This document shows, one piece after another, positions 1 through 13,459 of a DNA stretch of 64,000 nucleotides. The first letter of the stretch is position 1; every line of letters starts with the position of its first letter. The notes under the pieces were generated by a model, which saw nothing but the letters and a program-made list of their open reading frames with translations, was not told the origin of the DNA and made no database searches. A program made the translations under genes and the position numbers. The DNA is from Heterohyrax brucei (lineage: Eukaryota > Chordata > Mammalia > Hyracoidea > Procaviidae). The stretch covers positions 22,824,001 through 22,888,000 of the forward strand of contig CM053152.1 of assembly GCA_028571685.1 (NCBI GenBank), written 5' to 3'.

Positions 1-415
1 ATTTCCCCTTATGGCTGAGCAGTATTCCGTTGTATGCACATACCATGTTTTGTTTATCCTTCCTCTGTTGACGGCCATTGCCACTGTTTACACCTTTTGA
101 CTGTTATGAAAAGTGCTGCAGTGAACAATGAGGTCTAGGTTTCTGTTTGCCTTTTTGCCCTCACTGCTAGGTATGTTCCTAGGAGTGGAATCACTGGATC
201 ATGTCATCATTCTGTATTCAACTTTTTGAGGAACCAGGTGTTTTCCATAGTGGGTGTTCCATTATCTGTTCCTTCCCACAGTGGATGGGGGTTCCAGTTT
301 CTCCACAACCTCACCAACACCTGTTATTTTCCACTGTTTTTTGTGTTTTTTTTTTTTTAAATCATTGTCATTCTTATAGAGGCAAGGTTGTTATCTTACT
401 GCAGTTTTTATTTGC

Positions 416-575
416 AATCCCAGTGGTATAGTGGTTAAGAGCCACAGCTGCTAACCAAAAGATCATCAGTTTGAAACTACCAGGCACTCCTTGGAAACTC
501 TACAGAGCAGTCCTGCTCTGTCCTGTAGGGTCACTATGAGTCAGAATCAATGCAACAGCAATGAGTTTTGTTTTA
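416..575 (+). mobile_element. AfroSINE inserted in the old L1
   Basis: The copy has the tRNA-derived head ('agtggtatagtggttaaga'), the body ('ggcactccttggaaactc') and the RTE-like tail ('gtcactatgagtcagaatc'). A likely target-site duplication is 'ttttattt' on both sides. Confidence 0.9.
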
Positions 576-705
576 TTTAATGATGATGACATTGAATGTC
601 TTTTTGTTTGCTTGTTGGCCATTTGAATATCTTCTTTGGTTGAATGTTGAAGTCCTCTGCCCGTTTTTTTATTGTGTAGTTTTTATTGTTACGTTCTGTA
701 AGTTA

Positions 706-898
706 TACAGTAAAACCAATGAAAGTTGGAACCTGTGCAAAGTGGAAACTTGTCGGAGAAAGAAAATTAAAATATTTTCCACTAAAACAGGAAAGAGAAA
801 AGTGGTTCAGACTGAACTTTGTCAAAGGTAGAAAACTTGTGAATCCCAGAAAAAGAGGGCAGTCCCCTAGAGTTCTGGCTCTCACAGGTTTCACTGTA
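706..898. mobile_element. Small pogo/Tigger-like MITE with TA duplications
   Basis: The element begins CAGTAAAACC and ends GGTTTCACTG, imperfect terminal inverted repeats of about 10 bp, with TA on both sides (706-707, 897-898). The old L1 resumes on each side. At 189 bp it can encode no transposase; both strands are open for 60-75 codons by chance. Confidence 0.65.
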
Positions 899-1431
899 TA
901 TTTTGGATATTAGAACTTTATTGGATATATGGTTACCAAAAGTCTTCTTCTAACTTGTAGGTTATCTTTTCACTGTGTAGATAAAATCCTTTGATAAACA
1001 GAAGTATTTCGTTTTTATCAGAGCCCATGTATCTGTCTTTTGCTGCTTGTGTTTTTGTTACCATATCTGACAGTGCGTCATTAAAAGCTATGTCCCATAG
1101 TCTTTCCTCTACCTTTTCTTCAGTGAATTCTGTGGTTTTAGTTTTCACATTTAAGTCCTTGATTCATTTTTAATTTTTTTGTCCTTTGTGGTGTGAGGTT
1201 TGGATTATGTTTCTTTCTTCCACATGCAGACATTCCACCTTGCCGAAGCCATTTATTGAAGACACCCTCTTTCCCCACTGAATGGACTTCACACGGTTGT
1301 CAGAAGTCACTTGCCCGTAGATGTATTCTCCTAACCTAATCCTTTTTTCAGCTAGTCATAGACAGAAACAGAAAATAATAGTTGTCTTTTTTAGATACAG
1401 AGAAAAATACCCCTTTAAAAAGCCCTGCATA

Positions 1432-1762
1432 CAGTTGTTGAGTGCTATTGAGTCAATTAGCAGCCCTACGGAATAGAGTAGAACTGCCCCATAGGATTTT
1501 CTAGGTTTTATGGTAGTGTAGTACTTTGAGAGCTATGACTGCTAACCAGAAAGGCAGCAGTTCAGATCTGTTAGGCACTCTTTGACAGCTCCGTGGAACA
1601 GTCTTCCTGGTATCCTATAGCATCGCTATGAGTCAGAATTAACTCAGTGGCAGTGGATTTGGGTTTGGTTTAACCTTTATGGGAGCAGATCTTTCTCCCA
1701 TGGAGTAGATTCAAGCCCCTCCGACCTAGCCAAGCTGTTAACCATTGCACATGAATGGAGTT
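1432..1762 (-). mobile_element. Long-variant AfroSINE, minus, split by a plus AfroSINE
   Basis: The 3' part ('gtgctattgagtcaattag') lies at 1432-1506, and the matching 5' part ('gagcagatctttctcccat' and the antisense tRNA head) resumes at about 1673. The stretch between is another AfroSINE in the opposite orientation. Confidence 0.75.
1507..1672 (+). mobile_element. AfroSINE nested in another AfroSINE
   Basis: A plus-strand copy ('gtagtgtagtac' to 'ggatttgggtttggttt') sits between the two halves of a minus-strand copy. Short matching sequence 'tttatgg' on each side looks like the target duplication. Confidence 0.75.
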
Positions 1763-1974
1763 AATGAGCCAGATTGACTTTGCTAAGTTAAACAAAAAAA
1801 AAAATGAATAAAATGTATGAAACAATGGTGTTCAGAGATTAAACAATGGAGAGTACATGAAAAGATTTCCTGAAGAGTCAAATCAGTGTTTCTAGCGCAA
1901 GAGCTTTTTCCTAACAGTTATTCCAGGTTGCAAAAGTTATGGTTATAACTAATAAATGGAAGCACACTCTATGT
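1747..1974 (+). repeat. Left arm of an inverted repeat flanking the RBBP8 exon
   Basis: This stretch is the reverse complement of 3183-3401 at roughly nine in ten positions by eye, with one indel of about 10 bases. Shared landmarks include 'ggagttaatgagccagatt', 'caatggtgttcagagatt' and 'gaagagtcaaatcagtg'. I do not recognise it as a named transposon. Confidence 0.85.
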
Positions 1975-2105
1975 AGAATGGATAAAGTCTAACAAATAGT
2001 ATAGGCGTTTCAAATGAAATGAATGAATGTTTTGGAATTATTTTTCTTCTTTCCTCTCCCCTTTAATTTAAATCCAAAACCAAGTATCTTTGTAGTAACA
2101 AATGA

Positions 2106-3182
<1,077 letters not shown>

Positions 3183-3401
3183 ACATAGAGCAAGCTTCCA
3201 TTTATTAGTTATAACCATCACTGGAAAAACTGTCAGGAAAAAGCTCTTCTGCTAGAAACACTGATTTGACTCTTCAGGAAATCTTTTCATATACTCTCCA
3301 TTGTTTAATCTCTGAACACCATTGTTTCATACATTTTATTCAATTTTTTTTTTTGTTTACCTTAGGGAAGTAAATCTGGCTCATTAACTCCATTCTTGTG
3401 C
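3183..3401 (-). repeat. Right arm of the inverted repeat flanking the RBBP8 exon
   Basis: It carries the complements of the left-arm landmarks in reverse order ('cactgatttgactcttc', 'aatctctgaacaccattg', 'ggctcattaactcc'). The arms are about 1.2 kb apart with the exon 2141-2237 in the loop. Confidence 0.85.
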
Positions 3402-4197
3402 GTACACTGTCTAAAGTTGCCTCATTGTCTAGTCCACTTGTTCTCTTGGATATGTAATCATCACCTCAAATTTCACATGTTCAAAAGCAATTTCCAAGCC
3501 TCACTTCTGCATAATCCAAATGTCGCTAATGGGAGGTTAGAGGTTTTGTAGTTAGCCTCAATTCTTCACCATATCCCATAATTGGTCTGTCAGCAAATCC
3601 TATTGATTGTCCTTTCAAAACATATCCAGTGTCCAGCCACTTATTATTCCATCACTAACCTCATGGACCAAGGCACCGTCTCATCATGTTTGACTGTAGA
3701 AATAGTTTCTAACTGTTCTGTTTGTCGTTTCATTCTTGTCTTTTTACAGTATACTCAGCTTAGCAATGAATTGTTTTGAATCTTTTTAAAATAAAAGTTA
3801 CATCAGGTCATTCCTCCACCCAGAACTCTTCAGTGTCTTCCAATTCAAAGTTCTTATCAGAGTCAACAAACACTGGCACCTCACTTTCTCTCTCAGCTTC
3901 ATTTTCTACTGCTCTCCCACTAGCTGGCTGTGTTACAGCTGCGGTAGCCTATTGTCATCTTTTGAATATGATTTAATTTAATTTAGTAACGTTGCTTTTT
4001 TCCCAGTGAAACACGGTTTTCCAAAGCCTTGTCCTAAACCAGAGACCTGTGTAAGATGGCAAAGGCTTGTGTGCATAGCAGTAATATTGAAAAAGATGCC
4101 CCCACAAAGAAAAAAATGTTTCTGAGATACTATAAGGCCTTTGATTATATAAAATACATTAAAAACCTTTGCTTCAGGCTTCAATTATAGTCCTAAA
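3402..4197 (+). other. RBBP8 intron sequence, no repeat recognised
   Basis: The short open frames here have no recognisable homology and no plausible splice context. Confidence 0.5.
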
Positions 4198-4320
4198 TCT
4201 TTCACTTTGTGATGTCTTGTATAAGTTATTACTTCTTTGATTTTCAGTTGCTCAAATGTAAAATGAAGGAATTTGCTGTATTCTATGACTCTACCATCCA
4301 TGGCGTGGCTGACCATCCAT
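4198..4320 (+). repeat. MIR remnant in RBBP8 intron
   Basis: The MIR core pattern 'aagttattacttctttgat...gtaaaatgaagg' is visible ('cttaacttctttgagcctcag...tgtaaaatgaggg' in consensus). Confidence 0.5.
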
Positions 4321-4878
4321 GTTCTCTTTTACATAAATGTTAAACTACTGTTTTGTTTGCTTTAGGTCTAGAGCTTGAAGCCATATACAGTTTTTACATA
4401 TGAATTCTATTCTTATATGGTCACAGTTGCAAGAAAAATAGTATGCATTTGATCCTAGTTGAAAAATGCAACTTAAAGTGGGGTGCCATGAAACCTGTAA
4501 CAGTCAAATTGAAAATTTATTTTAAAAACTTGTAGAGTTATGAAAATTACTTTGAAACATGCATCTCATATCCAAATAACAGTTGAGAGCAGTGCTGTTC
4601 AAAGTGCAGGTGTCTGGATTTTGGGTATTGCTCTGACAAAGATGAGTTTTCATAAATATATAAATCAGCTCTGTGACTAAATCACACTGTAAATTTCCTT
4701 TTTTTCCCATTGGAAGATTTTATTGATCAGAGAAACAGTATATTGATATACTTTGTGATACAAACTCCTTTTCTCCTCTGTGAAACAAACATTTCATAGG
4801 TCAGCATTAGCACTTATTACTGTCAGTAAGTAATCAATACTATACGTAAGTGTTAATTACTAGTATTATCACCAAAAA

Positions 4879-5036
4879 GGGCCCTGGTGACTAAGCACTT
4901 AGAGCTGCTCTGTAGAACAAAGATGTGGCCATCTGCTTCTATAAAGATTGCAACCTTCAATACGCTGTGGGGCAGTTCTGCTGTGTCCTATAGGGTTGCT
5001 ATGTGTCAGAATCAGCTCAACAGCAGTGGGTTTTTT
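4879..5036 (+). mobile_element. AfroSINE (long variant) before the RBBP8 penultimate exon
   Basis: 'gggccctggtgactaagcac' head and 'tatagggttgctatgtgtc' tail, with the extra 'cttctataaagattgcaa' block of the long variant. It ends about 120 bases before the exon acceptor. Confidence 0.85.
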
Positions 5037-5157
5037 GCACTGTCATCAATGAATATTAAGTTGTTGAATACAGAATACTTTAATAAATGTTTTCTTTAGC
5101 TTTTAGTTAATAATCAGTAAGTGTAAGTGAAAAAACCTGATGAGTTTTTATTATTAG

Positions 5158-6751
<1,594 letters not shown>

Positions 6752-6938
6752 AGTTGTTAGTTGCTGTGGATTCTGATTCGTTAGTGACCCCATGTGTGCA
6801 GGGTAGAACTGCTCCATAGGGTTTTCAAGGCTTTGGGCTTTTGGAAGTATGTCATCAGGCCAGTATTTCTAGGCACTTCTGAGTCAATCCAAACCTCTAA
6901 CCTCTGATCTAGTAGTTGAGGTCCACCCAGGGACTCCA
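6752..6938 (-). mobile_element. Long-variant AfroSINE, minus
   Basis: It starts with the antisense tail ('ttgctgtggattctgattcg') and ends with the antisense head ('gtccacccagggactcc'). The 'cagtatttctaggcac' middle is typical of the longer form. Confidence 0.75.
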
Positions 6939-7399
6939 TACAAGAAAGCATAATAGCATTGAGTATCAAATGATAAGGATTACAGCCTAGAATTTCAGTT
7001 TAGCCTTGCTGTCTTATAGTGACTATTCTCAAGAGTTTTAACAGTGCAGCGTATGACTAACAATAGGGGGAAGGCGTCCTCACTTTTGGAATAATATCTC
7101 TAAAACTTCTGTGTTTGACAGCTATTGTCAGATTTCCACTTTCCCTACTCACAAGCTAGATTAACTCTTGACATGAGGTCTGTGCCTGGTCACGAAATAG
7201 AGTCAGATAGTCTGGACAGAATGTGTGTTAGCTATGGCCTAGGGGTAAGGCAGTGACTGTCCTCAGCTGCAAATTACATGATTCGAGACACCCGGGAGAT
7301 AGGTACTATGAAAAGTCTTCGATGTGCACCTGGAAACTCATCATAAAGTTAAACAGTTCCTTTTTAGCAGTTCGTCCCTATGTGCATGCTGTGGGAAGA

Positions 7400-7790
7400 A
7401 CAGGAAAGTGCTTAAGAGCTCTGGTTCTAGTATTAGATCTTGGGCAAAGTCCAGCTCGTCTACTTCCTAGGCTGGTAACTGAATGAATCATTTTACTTTG
7501 CTGGTCATAGTGGAGGAAACGCTGGTGGTGTAGTGGTTAAATGCTAAATATGCTAACCAAGAGGTGAGTACATATCCTCAAGTGCTCCCTGAAAACTCTG
7601 TGGAGCAGTTCTACTGTGTCATATAGGGTCACTATGATTAGAATAGGGTCGTTAAGAGTAGAATTGACTGGACAGCAGTGAGTTTGGTTTTTATGAGTTT
7701 TTGTTTTAGTGGAGTTACTTCAGAGGAATGTGAGACTCATCTGAGGTAATGTATGTAAACCATTTGACCACTGTCTATGCTCTGTTATTG
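7400..7790 (+). repeat. MIR split by an AfroSINE
   Basis: 'gtgcttaagagctctggttc' and 'cttgggcaaagtccagctc' match the MIR 5' half. After the SINE at 7514-7692 the sequence resumes with MIR-like 3' text ('aggtaatgtatgtaaacc'). Confidence 0.5.
7514..7692 (+). mobile_element. AfroSINE
   Basis: 'gctggtggtgtagtggttaa' head and 'gaattgactggacagcag' tail. A short internal duplication near 'gggtcactatgattagaata / gggtcgttaagagtagaatt' lengthens the tail. Confidence 0.88.
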
Positions 7791-7952
7791 TTACTATAAA
7801 TGAAGAAACTGATACAAAGTAGTGAGAACATTTGTCAGCATCCCACAGTTGTAGAAGACTTAAGTATTAAATAAGACAAATGTTTACTAAATATATGCTG
7901 AAGTAAATGGGTGTTGTGAGTACAGTCTTCTAAGTTTAATTGTTTATTTTAA

Positions 7953-8051
<99 letters not shown>

Positions 8052-8145
8052 ATGTTGAAGCAAAACAAGACAGAGGACAGTTTTTTTCCTTTTTAGTTAT
8101 TTATAGTTAATGTTGATAATAAACACTGATTTTTTTTTTTTGTCT
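8052..8145 (+). other. RBBP8: RBBP8 3' untranslated region (short form)
   Basis: The sequence runs from the stop codon through an AATAAA signal at 8118-8123 into a T-rich, then GT/T-rich stretch ('tgtcttttat') that fits a cleavage/polyadenylation downstream element. The end point is inferred from the spacing of signal to cleavage site. A longer UTR using later signals cannot be excluded. Confidence 0.7.
8118..8123 (+). promoter_or_regulatory. Poly(A) signal AATAAA of RBBP8
   Basis: A canonical hexamer lies 67 bases after the RBBP8 stop, followed within 20 bases by a run of T and a GT-containing T-rich stretch. Confidence 0.75.
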
Positions 8146-8937
8146 TTTATAAACTGATTTATAAATCAATTTTCTATTGAAAATGTTTTTAAATGGCATT
8201 TGACCACCACAAGCAACTATTTAAAATGTAGGTATGTTTATGTTGTATTTTCTTGCTTTTGCACCTTTCAAACAATAAGGTGCTTTCATTTTGCACTCTA
8301 ACTTAAGAGGTGTTTATGTACTTTGTTTGGTAGTACCCAATTATAGTTTAGAAAATACAGTTTTTGTTGGTGATTTTTTTGCTTTCAGATCTTTTCTTCC
8401 CATCTCCCTGATACTCACATTTAGTGGCAGCTTCATGGTAATCGTAACAGAGCTCCCTCTCTTCACCAGATCCAGACAAAGGCTAAATGGGAATAGTCTA
8501 GCTTGCTTTGGCTTTTGGCTAGCTGTTTTGTTATTGAATTGAAATGAGGAACACTACTCTGTAGTCATTTCCTTCTGGAGTGATACAAAGTAATATAATC
8601 CTCTGTTCTGATTATATTTCCATGTTTTCATAATACTTTTTTTTTCCTGGTCCAGTTTTCAGGCTGAATTTGTTGTGTTCTCTGCCCGTGGTGTTCAGTT
8701 GTATTCTTTCTCTTGATTGACTAATAGACTTCTCTATTTAGCAACTTTCTATCCTTTTCTAGGCCCTAGTGTCTGAGTCATTAAGATGCCTGACAACATC
8801 TATGTCATCATTTCTAGTGGCATTGATCAGCATCTTTTTTGTGTATTCATTTAATTCATGTCTTGGCAGTATTGTTACATAAATGGGAGCACATGAGGCT
8901 CTGAATGGACTGCCTTGCTAATATCTAAATAACCTTA
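8146..8937. other. Intergenic, downstream of RBBP8; nothing recognised
   Basis: AT-rich single-copy-looking sequence; possible alternative 3' UTR of RBBP8. No gene or repeat identified. Confidence 0.5.
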
Positions 8938-9140
8938 TGTTGTTACTAGCTACCATCAGTCGGTTCCAGCTCGTAGTGACCGTCTATACAGCAGAACAAG
9001 ACACTGCCCACTTCCACACCGTCTTCACAGTTGTTGCTGTTCTGAGCCCATTGTTGCAATTGCTGTATTATCTATCTTGTCGAGGACTTTCACCTTTTTT
9101 GCTGACACTCTACTGTACCAAGCATGATGTCCTTGTAACA
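8938..9140 (-). mobile_element. RTE-clade LINE 3' end, minus
   Basis: On the + strand: 'tgttgttactagctaccatc', 'gagcccattgttgcaattgc' and 'taccaagcatgatgtcctt', which match the antisense 3' end of the afrotherian RTE seen again at 15656, 36511 and (plus) 30201. Confidence 0.8.
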
Positions 9141-9689
9141 TTAGACAGATAACACATGTACCCACATTTGTTTGCCACTGAAACCCACCCACCCAGCTAC
9201 CCTAACTCCCTACCTACACCCCCCCACACCCCGTAATCAGGTATTTTTATAAGTGCCACTTAGCCACTTGTTTTTAAATGTTGATGTTTAAAAAAATGAG
9301 CATAGCACATTACAAAAATAACTTGTCGAGGAAGGTACAGTTAGCAGACATAGAATGTGCACATTATTTGCATAAAAATATGCAGATCTTTTCTTAGGAT
9401 TTCTAAATTCTCTTTGCTTAGGATCTAGTCTTCCTCACTGATCATGGTTCGCAGTGGCATCAGTTTGTGATCTCCTATAGGAAAGGAAAGGAAATTACAT
9501 TTTTGCATGTCTCACCTGTGGCAGGCACCTAAGTACGTCATTTGGTTCTAGGTGTAACTGTGAATTGGTATAACACTATCATAGCTTCTATTCAACACTT
9601 TTCTTGCCTTCACAAATTATTTGCCCTGTGTTCAATTTTTGTTCTCTGCTGGCAGTCAACTGATCTCCTAAAAACGATAGCAACCATTA
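9141..9689. other. Intergenic; C-rich low-complexity tract, otherwise unassigned
   Basis: A short CCCACC/CCCCCC-rich tract lies near 9185-9235. The rest shows no repeat I recognise. Confidence 0.45.
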
Positions 9690-10122
9690 TTGCTGTATGC
9701 TAGGAACTGAGTTATGCTCTTCATACAGACTTTTGTTTCTTAATTTTCAGATAATCCTGTAATTTCTTCTATCAATTAATAATTATGTTAAGCTACACGA
9801 AATAGATTGAGAAAACAGAAGTTAAACAACAGCTCAGTGGTTTTCTTTTTCTCACTTTAGAAAGTCTGGAGGTCAGCAGTCCAAGACTAGAGATCAGTTT
9901 TGTGATACCCTCAGGGACCCATCGTGTCCATGTTCTTGGCAGGAAGACGAGAAGAGGAAGAATTGCTTGCTGTTTGTTTCTGTCCCCTTTTAAAAAGTTT
10001 TCCAGAAAGCCCCTTCCCTCATTTCTCCATGGCTGAAATTGTACATGGCTACCGCTAATGACTGGTAGGGATTGGAACCCAGGATTACCTAAGCCCAGCA
10101 TCAGAACTCTTATCCACTGTAG
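9690..10122 (-). repeat. MIR, minus, split by an unassigned insertion
   Basis: 'tgctaggaactgagttatgc' to 'aaacagaagttaaacaacag' and then 'ggattggaacccaggattac' are consecutive parts of the antisense MIR consensus. About 200 bases between roughly 9836 and 10044 do not belong to MIR and I cannot name them. Confidence 0.5.
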
Positions 10123-10144
10123 GATAAATCATTATAAAATGGGA

Positions 10145-10327
10145 TAAAACCCATTGCTGTTGAATCAATCCCAAATCACAGCAACCGTATAGGGATAGAG
10201 CAGAAATGCCTCATAGGGTTTCAGAGGTTGTAAGCCTTTGTGGAAGCAGATTTCTACAACTTTATCCGCCTACCTACCTTTTTGTTAGCAGTCAAGTTCT
10301 TTAACCACTGTACCACCAGGGGTCCTC
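10145..10327 (-). mobile_element. Long-variant AfroSINE, minus
   Basis: 'cccattgctgttgaatcaat', 'cctcatagggtttcagagg' and 'accactgtaccaccaggg' in order. Confidence 0.88.
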
Positions 10328-10744
10328 CACTACAAGATAGGACCTGTAAAGGCCAGGCATCTGAGAAGCCATCCTGATTTGAACAGGACACCACATGATG
10401 TGCAGTTAGAACTCCACACCTCTGATGGAGTTTGCTTTCTAATGAAGGCTGAAGCTGGGACAAGAAGTAAGGGATTGTCTCTCTGTGAGTATCTTGGAAG
10501 CCATCCAGCCCTTTAGTAATAAGCATTCTCCATTTTACCCTCAGTCACAATGTGATGCTGGGTGAACTGAGACTTCCCTATTTTCTGTTGACTAGCTCTA
10601 TCATTACACAGAGGAATAAAACAGACACTGAAAAAAAAGACTTGAATTAGAAGAGTGAGCTTGCATGTAAAACTGTACTTCTTGATGCTTAGTACACAAG
10701 CTTTCCTTTAAAAAGATATAAATTATTTTTATAAATTTACATAA

Positions 10745-10935
10745 GGAATTCTGGTAGCACAAATGTTAAGCACTTGATTTTTAACCAAAAGATCAAGAGT
10801 GTGAACCCACCAGTGGCTTTGCAGGAGAAAGATGTGGCATTCTCCTTCTTAAAGGAGAATCCCCGTGGGGCAACTGTACTCTGTCCTGTATGGTTACTAG
10901 GAATCAGAATCAACACAACAGGCTTAGGTTTCTTA
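10745..10935 (+). mobile_element. AfroSINE (long variant)
   Basis: 'gaattctggtagcacaaatg' head, 'gagaaagatgtggcattct' variant block, 'aggaatcagaatcaacac' tail. Confidence 0.85.
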
Positions 10936-11519
10936 GTTTCCTTCTTCTTTTTTTTTCCGCCCTACTCCCCACCCTGTTATACATGTTACTACTGTTTTCA
11001 TACAAATACATGTCAATCACTGGTTATAGACTGTTTAAAAGTCTGCAAGCTTTTTAATGTTGAGAACCTGTGATTTAAACCTTGGAACTTTGCAGAACCT
11101 ATGTGTCAGCACTAAATTTGAGTAGCTAACACCTTTCCTGCCTTTAACAAACCATCTGCAACCAAAGGTTGTCCAAGGCAACAAATTGAGTTACTCAGGG
11201 AGGAAGGCCTGCTGTATTACCTTGAGAGAAAAGCCAGATGGAATGGGAGATGGATCCTAACCCGTTTCATCTGTTAACAGATGTTCCTGGCATCAGACTG
11301 GAATGGCTCTCTTGTTAGGTTCAGTACATAGTTAACTCTGTGTAAACTGCATCTAGAACACGTATTTAAGATCTCACAGAGGGCATTCGTAGGCCCTCTA
11401 AAACTATGTGGGGAAACAATTCTGAAGGACTTCAGAGATTCCCCCAGTATTGTCTTTGATTCATAATTCAGTCACAGAAAGCTGTGATGTTGTAAAGCAA
11501 ACAGCGCTGCATCACATAA
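10936..11519. other. Intergenic, unassigned
   Basis: No gene or recognisable repeat seen. Confidence 0.45.
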
Positions 11520-11812
11520 CAGTGGTGGTGACGCAATTCTCTAGGCACTGGTCTCCTCGCTGCAGTGTCACATGTATGAAGGCGTCACCAGGCACAGTGC
11601 TCTTCACTGTGGTGTCACATTTGTGAAGCACTTCACCAGGCACAGGGCTCCTAGCTACAGGGTCACGTTTGTGAAGGCTTCACTGGGCACAGTGCTCCTC
11701 TCTACGGTGTCACATTTAGGAAACACTTCACCAGGCACAGTGCTGCTCACTGCGGTGTCACACTCATGAAGCACTTCACTAGGCACAGTGCTCCTTGCTA
11801 CAGGGTCACAGT
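11520..11812. repeat. Minisatellite, 47-48 bp period, about six units
   Basis: 'gtcac' anchors recur at 11567, 11614, 11662, 11709, 11757 and 11805, each unit containing a phrase like 'cttcaccaggcacagtgctc'. A partial unit precedes the first anchor. Because 48 is divisible by 3, both strands stay open for 65-70 codons; this is a by-product, not a gene. Confidence 0.9.
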
Positions 11813-12895
11813 GAGGTGACCTTTCACAGAGAGGCAAGTGCTCAGACATCTTAAGAACTATCTGCATCTTAATAGTTTAATTTTGGAAAATGAGCTTCAG
11901 AAATAAGCATTTGAAATATGTCTTCGATTTTATTGCACCACTTTCATTCTCAGGAAATCAAATACTTTTAGCCATCTCAAAATCATTCTCTTTGATAGGC
12001 TAATGCTATTAGAACAGTTCCTTAGAAAGCAAGTTTATTTCAACACTCGGGTCCTTCGATACTCACATCAGCAAAGAACTATGAAGCAGTTGTCTGCTGT
12101 CACACCAGCAGGGGCCAGAAGAGCTCTGTTTTTGGAGAAATAATCAGTGAAAACTAGGGGCTTGGTAGGACAATCATAGAGGAAATTTTCTAGGTAAACA
12201 GGAGTTGGGGAACTTTGGTACAGTAATGAAATCTCATTAGACAAAAAGAGCCTTCAGTGTAGCTGTTGATGGAATAAAACAAATGACAGAGACAAGACTT
12301 GATGGCCTCGGGAGAAAATTTCAAACATTATGTACCTCCAGGAAAACTGGGCATGTAGGGATACAAAAAGGTATGTGAGGTCCTGTTATTACCCAACAGA
12401 AGACCACAAAAAGAAGTCAAAGACACTTAGGCTGAGTGCCAAATTCTGAGAATAATTAGAATGTGAACTGTGCCTTGACGGTAAGTTGGACCTAGAAAAA
12501 CAGAGAGGAAATGGTGCAGTTTAGATTGGAGCTAACCTGAATGTGGAAATGCTAAGAACACTGCGAGTTAGAAGGAGCACTACAGAACTTTGGGGGTATA
12601 GTCTGCAGCTTTTAAACCATTAGTAGCAGGTACCTTTATTCACATTAAATCTTACATGAAGCCTCAAAAACAGTGACACTTTAATGACATAAGTTTATTT
12701 CAACCTTATAAATCTAATCAGGCTAGATAAATAGAAAAGAGGGGAGCTGAGTTGTGGATGGCAGATGATAACCAGTCTATGCTGCACCCCAGACCAGTTA
12801 GATATTTGAGAGTGAGGCCAAGCCACTGGTATTTTTTTAAACTTTCTAGGTGCCGCCACGAGTCAGATCCAGCTCTGCGGCACTTGGCTTAGGTG
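11813..12895. other. Intergenic, mostly unassigned
   Basis: No gene seen. A ~40-bp scrap near 12842-12880 ('aggtgccgccacgagtcaga') resembles the antisense RTE/AfroSINE tail. Confidence 0.4.
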
Positions 12896-12899
12896 ATTC

Positions 12900-13245
12900 T
12901 AGCATGCAGCCAAGATTGAGAATGCCCTAAAGCGTAGTTACAGGCGAGCGCAGTGGTAATCACCTGAAAGTCTTGGTAAAAGATTGCTGAGTTCTACGCC
13001 AAGATTTCTGGCTCATTTGGTTTGGGGTGAAGCCCATAAATTTCCATGTGTAACATGTCAGTGCTGGGGTGGTGGTAATGCCACTGGTAGAGGTCTAGAC
13101 TTAATCATGAAAACTGTCCCAGAGGCTTGGTAAACAGAGATGTGCAGACTACTACTGTGGAGGTTTTGATTCACTGTGCTGAAAAGACCTGAGCATTTGT
13201 ATTTTTCACAAGTTCTCCAGACCAGTATTACCAGACAAATGTAAG
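12900..13245. repeat. MER5A-like hAT (Charlie) remnants, two in a row
   Basis: 'ggtaatcacctgaaagtctt' with 'ttggtttggggtgaagccca' matches the MER5A pattern. A second similar stretch follows ('aggcttggtaaacagagatg', 'attcactgtgctgaaaag'). Confidence 0.5.
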
Positions 13246-13280
13246 AATTACTGCTTAAGACAAATGAAACCTGAAACTTA

Positions 13281-13459
13281 CCACTTTTGTATCAGTTCCA
13301 ACTCATGGACACAGAACAGCCCCATAGTGTTTCCTAGGCTATAAATCTTTTCAAACCCAGATTGCCACAGCTCTCTCCCTAGGAGCAGCTGGTGGGTTTG
13401 AACTGCCAACCTTTCAGTTACCAGCTGAGTGCTCAACCACTGTGCCAGTCGGGCTCCCA
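13281..13459 (-). mobile_element. Long-variant AfroSINE, minus
   Basis: 'tatcagttccaactcatgg', 'ggctataaatcttttcaaac' and 'ccactgtgccagtcgggct'. Confidence 0.88.

Larger units (their letters stand above)
1..1330 (-). mobile_element. Old L1 ORF2/3' portion (L1M type), interrupted twice
   Basis: Reading the minus strand gives decayed L1 ORF2 C-terminal text. On the + strand the typical phrases are 'ggtatgttcctaggagtgg' and 'tttattgaagacaccctc'. The copy is split by an AfroSINE (about 416-575) and by a 189-bp TA-flanked DNA transposon (708-896). It lies in an RBBP8 intron, antisense to the gene, and is full of stops. Confidence 0.75.

Noticed and set aside
11520-11812. Regular direct repeats as a possible CRISPR array.
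   Set aside because: Units are contiguous without unique spacers, and the sequence is mammalian.
11572-11867. Overlapping repeat-protein-like frames on both strands.
   Set aside because: They are produced by a 48-bp minisatellite whose period is a multiple of three.
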